DNA of 15,695 nucleotides from a bacterium (lineage in GTDB: Bacteria > Bacillota > Clostridia > Oscillospirales > Acutalibacteraceae). Both the position numbers and the translations under genes were made by a program. The stretch is from NCBI GenBank assembly GCA_020625635.1, contig JAHLBL010000014.1, positions 1 through 15,695 on the forward strand. The letters run 5' to 3'. Numbering within the stretch: the first letter of the stretch is position 1; every line of letters starts with the position of its first letter. The notes under the pieces were generated by a model. That model saw only the letters and a list, made by a program, of their open reading frames with translations. It ran no database searches and had not been told where the DNA came from. This document shows positions 6,264-13,276 of the stretch, piece by piece.

Positions 6264-8174
6264 TCACTCATAACCTTTCCGAGGACTTATGCTTCCGCTT
6301 CTGTAATACTCGAGCAGCTTATACAAGTCATTGATTTCATTTTTTATCGTTTCACCGATATCAGTGTCCCCCACCATTACTCTGCGCTGTTCTGTCTCAA
6401 CAATCTCGGAATCGGAGTGGATATCCAGATTATCACGAAGTGCTTCGTCGATTGTACGGAAAGGATGATGTGCCTTTAAGCGCAGACCGTGTGAATTAAA
6501 AATCAGCGTATAACCCGCTATTCCCGTTTTCTCGTGATAATTTTTGCAGAAGCCTCCGTCAATTACGAGAAGCTTTCCGTCGGCTCTTATCGGAAGCTCG
6601 CCCTTTACGGTTCGCACAGGCGTATGACCGTTTATGATATGCGACGCAGCGGAATCGAGACCGAATTCATTCAGAATCATTTCACATGTCGATTTATTGT
6701 AATAGTATTTGTAGTACGGGTTTTTATCCTCGTTCCACGCGGAAGGATCATCTATATACGCGCGCTCAAAGCCTTTTGTCTTGCGTCCGCAGAGCGGAGA
6801 AAGCTCAGCGCAGCGAAGGAACCACATAAAATCCAATCCCTTGATATTATGACTGGAACCGTAATACGCGTGTCTCGCGATTGTATCAGCCATATCAAAA
6901 TAAGCTTTCCCCTTAAACTTTTCTCCGAAAAACTCAACCTCACGCAGTGAGCCGTCTTCATTAAGCGGTACACATCCGTGATAAAGAAGATTTCCGTTAT
7001 AGATTTTGTACATACCGCCGTTTTCGTAGAGAAACTCGGTGTGTTTTTTTAGCAAAGCACTGTTGAGGAATGAATTCTTTAAATCATCAACGACCTCCTG
7101 TTCACCCTCGCTGAGAACGTAAGGCTCTTCCTTGTTTACGGTTGGAAAGTCTTTTTGATTGAGTTCATATGTAACGCCGTCAATAGTGATGGTCGCGTTA
7201 TCAAAATCGACCTTGTCGAGCAGAAGTCTGTCCTCCATATTGTACTCGGGATTGCGAAGAATAACCAGTCCCTCAAGCTTGAACTGAATAAGTGTAATCG
7301 CGGTAAGCGCAGCCTTCATCGGCTTCATACCGCGGTATGTGTCGCGCGCGAAAGTCACGAGCTTGCGCAGGCTGATACCGTAGCCTCCCTCGAGTGTCCG
7401 TGCGGACTTGTAGTTGATACAGTTGCGTACCACGCCCGCGATACAAGCCTCACTGCCGCAAGCCGCTCCCATCCAGAGAATATCATGATTTCCCCATTCG
7501 ATATCGAGTGAATGGTGTGTCATAAGCATATTAAGGATCTTATCCGCAGAGTCGCCCCTGTCGTAAATATCACCGACGATGTGGAGATGGTCAACGGCGA
7601 GACGCTTTATAAGATCGGCAAGTGAAATAACAAAATCGTCTGCATTTATGCGGATAATCGTATCGAGAATAATATTGTGATAATGGACCTGGTTATTGTC
7701 CTCGTCTTTCTGTGCGTGAATCAGCTCATCTATTATGTAGGCGTAGTCCTCAGGCATAGCCTTGCGCACCTTGGAGCGAGTATATTTACTCGACAGTACA
7801 CGGGCGATTTCAATCATTTGCTCAAGTATAATGTGATATCTCTCACGGTCAAGCCTACCTTCAGCACGAAGTAGACGAAGCTTTTCGGCGGGATAGTATA
7901 TAAGGGTGCAAATCTCTTTTTTCTCCTTATCCGTCAGGCTCTCTCCGTAAGCAAGCTCGACTTTCTCACGGATCACTCCCGAGCAGTTGTTGAGAATGTG
8001 ACAAAAAGCCTCGTATTCTCCGTGGATATCACTCATAAAATGCTCGGTACCCTTTGGCAGATTGAGAATCGCCGTCAGGTTTATTATTTCTCTTGTTACA
8101 GCACGGGTTGAAGGATACTTCTCGGCAAGTAATCGAATATACTTTGATTCTTCACGTGTAAGGTAATCAGTCAT
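6264..8174 (-). CDS. fbp: Fructose-1,6-bisphosphatase, class III
   Basis: Hydrolyses fructose-1,6-bisphosphate to fructose-6-phosphate and phosphate in gluconeogenesis, in the cytoplasm. The 636-residue protein is of the Firmicutes class III type (about 640-670 residues), a metallophosphatase fold unrelated to class I enzymes. Metal-site motifs are visible: DIHG (49-52), GDIYDRGD (201-208), GNHD (228-231) and NGHTPV toward the C-terminus. I placed the start at 8174 because AAAGGA lies nine bases before that ATG. An upstream in-frame ATG at 8192 would add MKGCDS but has no ribosome-binding site, and the site for 8174 falls inside that extension. It is monocistronic with its own promoter and convergent with the tRNA gene. 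Confidence 0.96.
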   Translation of the reverse strand: MTDYLTREESKYIRLLAEKYPSTRAVTREIINLTAILNLPKGTEHFMSDIHGEYEAFCHILNNCSGVIREKVELAYGESLTDKEKKEICTLIYYPAEKLRLLRAEGRLDRERYHIILEQMIEIARVLSSKYTRSKVRKAMPEDYAYIIDELIHAQKDEDNNQVHYHNIILDTIIRINADDFVISLADLIKRLAVDHLHIVGDIYDRGDSADKILNMLMTHHSLDIEWGNHDILWMGAACGSEACIAGVVRNCINYKSARTLEGGYGISLRKLVTFARDTYRGMKPMKAALTAITLIQFKLEGLVILRNPEYNMEDRLLLDKVDFDNATITIDGVTYELNQKDFPTVNKEEPYVLSEGEQEVVDDLKNSFLNSALLKKHTEFLYENGGMYKIYNGNLLYHGCVPLNEDGSLREVEFFGEKFKGKAYFDMADTIARHAYYGSSHNIKGLDFMWFLRCAELSPLCGRKTKGFERAYIDDPSAWNEDKNPYYKYYYNKSTCEMILNEFGLDSAASHIINGHTPVRTVKGELPIRADGKLLVIDGGFCKNYHEKTGIAGYTLIFNSHGLRLKAHHPFRTIDEALRDNLDIHSDSEIVETEQRRVMVGDTDIGETIKNEINDLYKLLEYYRSGSISPRKGYE

Positions 8175-8204
8175 TGAATCACATCCTTTCATTTATATAC
8201 TTTA

Positions 8205-8233
8205 AATATAACAGAATAATCGTCTTTTGTAAA
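8205..8233 (-). promoter_or_regulatory. Sigma-A-type promoter for fbp
   Basis: On the minus strand TTTACA (8228-8233), 17-bp spacer and TATATT (8205-8210), about 30 bases before the chosen start codon at 8174. Confidence 0.65.
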
Positions 8234-8333
8234 TTAAAAAATCGTATTTATAACAGCGTTTTTACATCATATTTCAAATGCACAAATTTTATACAAAAAA
8301 CGTAAAAAGTACAATTAATAACGCCTTTTTATG

Positions 8334-8362
8334 TTGATTAAAAAAGGATTTTATGATATATT
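8334..8362 (+). promoter_or_regulatory. Promoter of the V-ATPase operon
   Basis: TTGATT (8334-8339), 17-bp spacer and TATATT (8357-8362) with TGA before the -10 (extended -10). Transcription should start near 8369, about 37 nt before the first gene. A short inverted repeat ATAGTT (8366-8371)/AACTAT (8380-8385) lies at the start of the leader. A second one, CCTTTTT (8324-8330)/AAAAAGG (8341-8347), spans the -35 element. Either could be an operator, but both are low-complexity. Confidence 0.65.
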
Positions 8363-8405
8363 TATATAGTTATATGTAAAACTATCCTATCGAAAGGAGA
8401 ACGAT

Positions 8406-8717
8406 ATGGCAAAAAATATGCTGGACGCAATCGTTAAAGCCGAAGAAGAGTCGAAAGAACGCATTATTAATGCGAAAAAAGAAATTTCCGACAATTCAAT
8501 AAAGGTTAAAAAAGATTGTGAAGACTACTTCAAAAAAGCTGAGCAGGAAGCCAACGCCGAAGCTGAAAAAGCTTTCGCTCAGGCACGCTCCGAAGGCGAC
8601 GCCGAGCTTGAAAAAGCAAGGCAGAGCGCCGGTAAAGAATGTGACGCGTTGTCGTCTGCCGCTGAGAAAAACCGTCAGCGCGTTATCAAAGATGCCGTTG
8701 ACAATGTTTTATGTTAG
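8406..8717 (+). CDS. ntpF: V-type ATPase subunit G-like peripheral stalk protein (NtpF/AhaH)
   Basis: A 103-residue, almost entirely helical, highly charged protein. Most of it is a heptad-like Ala/Glu/Lys coiled coil (about residues 8-90: KAEEESKERIINAKKE ... EQEANAEAEKAFAQARSEGDAELEKARQ). Such sequences at the head of bacterial V-ATPase operons are the G-type stalk subunit (NtpF in E. hirae, AhaH in archaea), which pairs with subunit E to form the peripheral stator. It has a strong AAAGGAG site before the ATG. It is the first gene of the operon and ends 34 bp before subunit I. Coiled-coil similarity alone is weak evidence, so the call depends on position as well. Confidence 0.88.
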   Translation: MAKNMLDAIVKAEEESKERIINAKKEISDNSIKVKKDCEDYFKKAEQEANAEAEKAFAQARSEGDAELEKARQSAGKECDALSSAAEKNRQRVIKDAVDNVLC

Positions 8718-8751
8718 TTTATAACGGCTTTTTAAAGTGTGGTGATAATAT

Positions 8752-10731
8752 TTGGCAAAACTAAAAATGAAAAAAGTGCGTATTGTCGCTCTGAGAGAGG
8801 ACCGAAAACGTGTTCTCGAACACCTTCAGGACAGCTCTCTAATAATGGTCAAAAAGCGCGATAAAACCGAAGAAGGTTTTTCAAGGGTGGATATGACGTC
8901 TCAGATGCAGGTTTTTGAGAGGAACGTCACACTCACCGAACAGGCGCTTAAAGTCCTCGACGAATACGCGAGAGAAAAGAAAGGATTGCTCTCCGCCTTT
9001 GAGGGGCGCAAAGAGGTTGACCCCGATGAAATCGGAGAAATCGCCTCGAAAGCGGGAGATGTAATCAACGTCAGCAAGAAAATTGTTGATCTCAACAAGA
9101 AGATTGCCGACAACTCCGCTGAGCAAATCAGAATAAAAACCTCGCTTGCTCAGCTTGAAGCGTGGCAGAATCTTGATATCCCGCTGAATACGGGCGACAC
9201 AAGCTCTGCGGCAGTTTTTATCGGCAGCTTCCCCGCTGCTTATACTGAACAGTCACTGAGCGAGGCGATTGCTAAGGAAAACCCGAAGCTCGAGTTTGAG
9301 CTTGAAATCGAATCGTCACAGAACAATATGACCTGCGCGGTTATATTCACCCCCATCAGCCAGAAGCTTATGACCGAGGACGCGCTAAGAACACTCGGCT
9401 TTTCGAGACCTATGAGTCCGACAAGCCGCACTCCAAAGGTAAAAAAGCAAAGACTGACCGATAAAAGCAAGAAACTTGACGAAAGCACGGAAAAGGCTAT
9501 CGAAAAGATCAAGTCTTTTGCGGACAAGCGTGAAGAAATCAAGGTCACACAGGACTATTTCCGCATAAGAGCCGATAAGTACAATGTTATAAACGAGCTC
9601 GACCAGACGAGACACGTATTTGTTTTATACGGCTATATTCCCGAGGAGGACGCCGAAAAGCTCGAAAAGTTATGCGACAGAATCGCGACATGTTACATTG
9701 AGTTCGAGGACGCGGAAGAAGACGCTCCCGTAAAGCTCAAAAACAACAGATTCTCGAAGCCTGCTCAGAGTATCCTGACGATGTACGCTGCTCCCTCTCA
9801 CGCCGACATTGATCCGACACCGATACTTGCGTTTTTCTTCTACTTCTTCTTCGGAATGATGTTCTCTGACGCGGGTTACGGCCTATTGATGGTAATTGCT
9901 ATCGGAATCATCCTCAAAAAATTCAAACCAGATGAGAATATGAGAAACACACTGAAGCTGTTCCAGTACTGCGGTGTATCAACTTTCTTCTGGGGACTGA
10001 TTTTCGGAAGTATATTCGGCGACGCTCCCGCCTCACTGTACAATATGTTCACAGGCTCAAAAATAACAATGGCGCAGATTCTTCCTTGGCCGACAATTGA
10101 CCCGCAAAAGGATGCGCTGATGCTTATGGTTATTTCAATAGCGTTCGGTCTTGTGCACATACTTGTCGGTATGGGATGTAAGTTCTATATATGCTTCAAG
10201 CAGAAGGATTACGCCGCGGCGTTCTTCGACACGGGACTGTGGATGCTGATGCTCGTCGGCTTTGCTGTTATGGCAGTTGGTATGGCTACTGCACAGATTG
10301 TTATGACAATAGGAATGGTAATAGCTATTGCAAGCGCGGTCGGACTTGTTCTTACACAAGGCAGAGGCAAAAAGGGCTTCGGTAAGGTTATCGGCGGTCT
10401 CGCCTCCCTGTATGATGTAACGAGCTATATAAGCGACCTTCTGAGCTACTCCAGACTTCTGGCTCTCGGACTTACAACGGGTGTTATGGCTCAGGTGTTC
10501 AATATGCTGGCTACAATGTTCGGCACAAGCATCGCGGGCTGTATCATTATGGTTGTGATACTTCTGGTCGGTCACGTGATCAACATCGGACTTAACGCAC
10601 TCGGCTCGTATGTTCATACGATGAGACTCCAGTACGTAGAAATGTTCAGTAAATTCTATGAGGGCGGCGGAGAGGAATTTGAGCCGTTCTCACTGAAAAG
10701 CAAGTACATTAAAATCAAAGAAGATAAATAG
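8752..10731 (+). CDS. ntpI: V-type ATPase subunit I (a-subunit homologue)
   Basis: The 659-residue membrane stator subunit. It provides the half-channels for the ion and the arginine that faces the proteolipid ring. The N-terminal half (about 1-350) is soluble and coiled-coil rich. The C-terminal half holds about seven or eight membrane segments, beginning FFFYFFFGMMFSDAGYG. The conserved LLSYSRLLALGL segment contains Arg568, the expected essential arginine, and the terminal block ALGSYVHTMRLQYVEMFSKFYEGGGEEFEPF is a signature of bacterial I subunits. The start codon is TTG (8752): the family N-terminus MAKLKMKKVRIVAL begins exactly there, the next ATG (8767) would remove conserved residues, and only a modest GTGGTGA site precedes it. 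This may limit its translation relative to neighbours. Confidence 0.95.
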   Translation: MAKLKMKKVRIVALREDRKRVLEHLQDSSLIMVKKRDKTEEGFSRVDMTSQMQVFERNVTLTEQALKVLDEYAREKKGLLSAFEGRKEVDPDEIGEIASKAGDVINVSKKIVDLNKKIADNSAEQIRIKTSLAQLEAWQNLDIPLNTGDTSSAAVFIGSFPAAYTEQSLSEAIAKENPKLEFELEIESSQNNMTCAVIFTPISQKLMTEDALRTLGFSRPMSPTSRTPKVKKQRLTDKSKKLDESTEKAIEKIKSFADKREEIKVTQDYFRIRADKYNVINELDQTRHVFVLYGYIPEEDAEKLEKLCDRIATCYIEFEDAEEDAPVKLKNNRFSKPAQSILTMYAAPSHADIDPTPILAFFFYFFFGMMFSDAGYGLLMVIAIGIILKKFKPDENMRNTLKLFQYCGVSTFFWGLIFGSIFGDAPASLYNMFTGSKITMAQILPWPTIDPQKDALMLMVISIAFGLVHILVGMGCKFYICFKQKDYAAAFFDTGLWMLMLVGFAVMAVGMATAQIVMTIGMVIAIASAVGLVLTQGRGKKGFGKVIGGLASLYDVTSYISDLLSYSRLLALGLTTGVMAQVFNMLATMFGTSIAGCIIMVVILLVGHVINIGLNALGSYVHTMRLQYVEMFSKFYEGGGEEFEPFSLKSKYIKIKEDK

Positions 10732-10750
10732 TGTGAATCTCACGCTATTT
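10726..10750 (+). other. Stem-loop overlapping the ntpI stop codon
   Basis: AAATAGTGTGA (10726-10736) pairs with TCACGCTATTT (10740-10750), eleven positions with one wobble and a three-base loop, and encloses the TAG stop (10729-10731). A few Us follow, but no long U-tract. Likely roles are partial termination, an RNase barrier or a processing site separating I from K messenger. It is the first of three structures in the I-K gap. Confidence 0.6.
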
Positions 10751-10760
10751 TGAATATTAT

Positions 10761-10790
10761 CCGCTCTGACTGTTCAGTGAACAGCGGGCA
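10761..10790 (+). other. Second stem-loop in the I-K intergenic leader
   Basis: A 15-bp near-perfect inverted repeat at 10770-10784 (CTGTTCA-G-TGAACAG) can fold as CTGTT/AACAG with the loop CAGTG. Alternatively CCGCT (10761-10765) can pair with AGCGG (10783-10787). Its 3' flank contains GGGCA (10786-10790), which could also pair with the loop of the next hairpin. Confidence 0.45.
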
Positions 10791-10799
10791 AAAGAAAAC

Positions 10800-10870
10800 T
10801 TCCGTTAACGTCTTATCTGCCCACGATAAGGACGTCGGAAAATATAAAAAACTATTTGTGGGCAGAAAGG
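10800..10870 (+). promoter_or_regulatory. Candidate pseudoknot / translational switch ahead of ntpK
   Basis: A long hairpin forms from TTCCG (10800-10804), ACGTC (10808-10812) and TTATC (10813-10817) pairing with GATAA (10825-10829), GACGT (10831-10835) and CGGAA (10836-10840), with small bulges. Its loop TGCCCAC (10818-10824) is an exact complement of GTGGGCA (10858-10864), which abuts the AGAAAGG ribosome-binding site (10864-10870). The linking strand (10841-10857) is A/U-rich. Together this is the layout of an H-type pseudoknot covering a ribosome-binding site. Complementarity is seen directly. Folding and function are inferred. Confidence 0.5.
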
Positions 10871-10883
10871 CTATGGTATTATT

Positions 10884-11360
10884 ATGAACGGATTATTTTT
10901 CGCGCTTGTAGGCGCTTCAATCGCAACAGCACTCGCGGGCTTCGGCTCAGCTAAGGGCGTAGGCAGCGCCGCTCAGGCGTCAATGGGAGTTCTCTCGGAG
11001 GATTCTTCAAAATTCGGTAAAATGCTCGTACTTACACTTCTCCCCGGTACACAGGGACTTTACGGCTTCATCGTAGGCTTCCTTATTCTCGTTAACTGCG
11101 GCGTACTCGGCGGCGACATTCCCAACCTCGCACAGGGACTCGCTTACTTCGGCGCTTCTCTCGCAATCGGTATCGGCGGTATGGTATCTGGCTTCGCACA
11201 GGGTAAGGCTGCCGTAGCAGGTATTGCCATGAGCGCAAAGGACGACAGAAACTTCTCAAAAGCTATGGTATCCGTAACACTCGTTGAGATTTACGCGCTT
11301 CTTTCATTTATCGTTTCGCTGCTCGTTGTTATTTCAGTTTCTTCCCTGAAAATCAGCTAA
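10884..11360 (+). CDS. ntpK: V-type ATPase proteolipid subunit K (rotor c-ring), Na+-type ligands
   Basis: A 158-residue, four-helix membrane protein, the duplicated proteolipid of V-type rotors. Two GSAKGVG/AQGKAA-type hairpins are visible: helices near 3-22, 50-72, 86-108 and 128-152. The ion site is intact: L53, T56, Q57 and Y60 in LLPGTQGLYG, Q106 in SGFAQGK, and E135 in VEIYALL. These match the residues that bind Na+ in E. hirae NtpK (L61, T64, Q65, Y68, Q110, E139), which predicts Na+ coupling. One carboxylate per four helices is the V-type pattern. The ATG at 10884 has an unusually distant AAAGG (13 bases) and is overlapped by the stop of a four-codon reading frame beginning at 10873. 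Conserved residues fit this start. Expression is probably set by the structured leader upstream. Confidence 0.96.
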   Translation: MNGLFFALVGASIATALAGFGSAKGVGSAAQASMGVLSEDSSKFGKMLVLTLLPGTQGLYGFIVGFLILVNCGVLGGDIPNLAQGLAYFGASLAIGIGGMVSGFAQGKAAVAGIAMSAKDDRNFSKAMVSVTLVEIYALLSFIVSLLVVISVSSLKIS

Positions 11361-11387
11361 AGACTATTCGGGAAAGGTGGTATCTGC

Positions 11388-11969
11388 ATGAACAACGCAG
11401 ACAGGATCCTCGCCAGAATCAATGCTGATTGCGACGAGGAAATAAAAGCACTAAAAAAGACTGCCGAGCTTGAGGACGACGCTCTCAAAGCTTCTTACGA
11501 AAAGAAAGTAAAAAAGAGAAAAGACGAAATCGCCGCAAAAGCGGAGAAAAAGGTTGCTCAGATCAACGCTTCATCAAAAAGCCGCTGTGAACTCGAGGTC
11601 AGAAACGCTGTCCTCAGAACAAAGCGCGCCGAGATCGACAAAACGGTCGGAAGCATTGCAAGCTATCTCTATTCACTTTCCGATGAAGAGTATTTCGCGT
11701 TCGTATTGAAGCTTGCTTCCCGTCTCAACGGTTCAAAGGGCGTTATAAAATTCAATCAAAAAGACCTCAACCGTATGCCCTCAGACTTCGTAGGAAAGCT
11801 CAGAGACGCGGGAGTTGATGTGGAAATTGATTCGCAGCCCATCGACATCGACGGCGGTTTTATTCTTAAAGACGGCGATATTGAGGAAAATATGAGCTTT
11901 TCCGCAATAATATCAGCAAAACGCGACGAGCTTGAGGATTATATTAATCGCGCGCTGTTTGCCGAATAA
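11388..11969 (+). CDS. ntpE: V-type ATPase subunit E
   Basis: A 193-residue peripheral-stalk subunit. The N-terminal half (to about residue 95) is a charged coiled coil (EEIKALKKTAELEDDALKASYEKKVKKRKDEIAAKAEKK), which pairs with the G-like subunit. The C-terminal half is a mixed alpha/beta head ending GGFILKDGDIEENMSFSAIISAKRDELEDYINRALF, where GGxxLxxGxIxxNxSF/LxAxI is the family signature. It anchors to the top of the A3B3 head. AAAGGTGG precedes the ATG. It begins 27 bp after ntpK and ends 11 bp before ntpC, so the three are clearly cotranscribed. Confidence 0.94.
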   Translation: MNNADRILARINADCDEEIKALKKTAELEDDALKASYEKKVKKRKDEIAAKAEKKVAQINASSKSRCELEVRNAVLRTKRAEIDKTVGSIASYLYSLSDEEYFAFVLKLASRLNGSKGVIKFNQKDLNRMPSDFVGKLRDAGVDVEIDSQPIDIDGGFILKDGDIEENMSFSAIISAKRDELEDYINRALFAE

Positions 11970-11980
11970 GGAGGAATTCT

Positions 11981-12952
11981 ATGCGATTTTCTTATGAGTT
12001 CTCCGTCGGTTCGGTTCGCGCGAGAGAAAAGTCTCTGCTCTCTTCCTCTGATATCGAACAGCTCGTGTCTTTCAAATCAACCGACGAGGTTATAAGATTT
12101 CTGAACGACAAGGGATACGGCGAAGGCAAGACGGTTGACGATATAATCACAAGCCACGATAAAAAGGTTTGGGATTATCTTCAGTCTACCGCTCCCGATA
12201 TGGGAATCTTCTCCCCTTTTCTTATTCAGAATGACGTACACAATCTCAAAGTCGTACTTAAAGGTATTATGGCTAACAGAAAATATGATGATATGTTTCT
12301 TACGCCGTATACTATTGAGCCCGAGCTGATTATAGACGCGGCTGAGCACAGAGCTTTTCACAAACTGCCCGAGTGGCTTTCAAAAGCAGCCGACAGCGCG
12401 TACGAAATAATCGCGCACAAAGGCGACGCCCGTGAATGCGACGCGGTAATTGACCGCGCCGTTATGGATGAAATGCTGAGAAAAGCAGAAAGGTTCCACT
12501 CGGAATTTTTAAAGGAATATATCAAAACATCAGTTTTTTACAACAATATTAAAATCGCGATACGTTCATCCAAAACGAACGTAACCTCTGAGTTTCTTGC
12601 GGAAGCGCTCTGCGATGTACAAGACTTCAGAAAATCGTCGGTTATTTCCTCGGCAATAAAAGGTGAGGATTATCTTATCGATGAGCTCGCTAAATACAGC
12701 GAATATGACTGCAAAAACGCGATTGAACAGTATAAAATCTCTCCGACATCATTCGAAAGATTCGTAGACGACAAGCTTATCAATCTTGCAAAAGCAAGCT
12801 GCAAGCGCTCAAGCGAGGGCGCTGAACCGCTTATCGGTTACTACCTCGGATGCGAGGCGGAGAAAAAGGTTATCCATATAATCGCAAGCGGAATCAAAAC
12901 TGGAAGCGATAAGGAAATTATAAGAGAAAGGCTGCGTGAGATTTATGGCTAA
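11981..12952 (+). CDS. ntpC: V-type ATPase subunit C (AC39/d-type rotor coupling subunit)
   Basis: A 323-residue, mainly helical protein of the vATP-synt_AC39 family, the funnel-shaped socket that joins the central stalk to the proteolipid ring. Recognisable segments include FSYEFSVGSVRAREKSLLSSSDIEQL at the start, NDVHNLKVVLKGIMANR (about 86-102), the middle FLKEYIKTSVFYNNIKIAIRSSKT and the C-terminal PLIGYYLGCEAEKKVIHIIASGIKTG. The last corresponds to the conserved P-hh-Y-hh-ahe-E-hhh-hR/I-hhh region. Strong AAGGAGG before the ATG. Its last eight bases overlap the start of the next gene, suggesting translational coupling. Confidence 0.93.
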   Translation: MRFSYEFSVGSVRAREKSLLSSSDIEQLVSFKSTDEVIRFLNDKGYGEGKTVDDIITSHDKKVWDYLQSTAPDMGIFSPFLIQNDVHNLKVVLKGIMANRKYDDMFLTPYTIEPELIIDAAEHRAFHKLPEWLSKAADSAYEIIAHKGDARECDAVIDRAVMDEMLRKAERFHSEFLKEYIKTSVFYNNIKIAIRSSKTNVTSEFLAEALCDVQDFRKSSVISSAIKGEDYLIDELAKYSEYDCKNAIEQYKISPTSFERFVDDKLINLAKASCKRSSEGAEPLIGYYLGCEAEKKVIHIIASGIKTGSDKEIIRERLREIYG

Positions 12953-13268
12953 GAATATTGCCGTTATCGGTGATGCCGAAAGCATAAAGGGTTTCTCCGC
13001 AATCGGACTCGATATTTTCCCGAGCGACGATTTTGAGGAAGCCGCCCATCTGCTGAGAAATCTTGTAGACGGCGAAAGATACGCGATTATTTATCTTACC
13101 GAGGAGGTTTACAACTCTGTCGGCAAGGAAAGAAGCCGCTGTGAGGAAAGGCTCACACCCGCTATTATTCCGATCCCGGGCGTTAAGGGCAACTCCGATA
13201 CAGGCAGGAAACGCCTCTCCTCCTTTGTGGAGCAGGCAGTCGGCTCAGACATTATCTTCAATAATTGA
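12945..13268 (+). CDS. ntpG: V-type ATPase subunit F (NtpG), central stalk
   Basis: A 107-residue protein beginning MAKNIAVIGDAESIKGFSAIGLDIFP, the typical IaVIGDxDsvxGFrxxG opening of V-ATPase subunit F (NtpG in E. hirae nomenclature). A middle YAIIYLTEEVY strand and RLTPAIIPIPG follow. It binds subunit D in the rotating central stalk. I chose the ATG at 12945, which overlaps the ntpC stop (ATGGCTAA arrangement). An in-frame GTG at 12936 would add only three residues without a better ribosome-binding site. The gene ends eight bases before ntpA. The length agrees with the family (about 100-110). Confidence 0.93.
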   Translation: MAKNIAVIGDAESIKGFSAIGLDIFPSDDFEEAAHLLRNLVDGERYAIIYLTEEVYNSVGKERSRCEERLTPAIIPIPGVKGNSDTGRKRLSSFVEQAVGSDIIFNN

Positions 13269-13276
13269 GGTGTAAG

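Noticed and set aside
6264..8192. Longer fbp start at 8192
   Set aside because: No ribosome-binding site before it, while a good AAAGGA at the right distance serves the ATG at 8174.
8324..8347. Inverted repeat CCTTTTT/AAAAAGG over the -35 of the V-ATPase promoter
   Set aside because: Simple A/T runs with a ten-base centre in AT-rich DNA are expected by chance; no known operator pattern is recognised.
10135..10617. Open frame of 160 codons on the minus strand within ntpI
   Set aside because: Composition (His/Cys/Asn-rich) and position opposite the membrane helices of ntpI indicate an antisense shadow with no start signals.
10770..10784. Palindrome CTGTTCA-G-TGAACAG as a repressor operator
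   Set aside because: It is far inside the operon with no promoter beside it and does not match the Gram-positive LexA box; better treated as part of the RNA leader.
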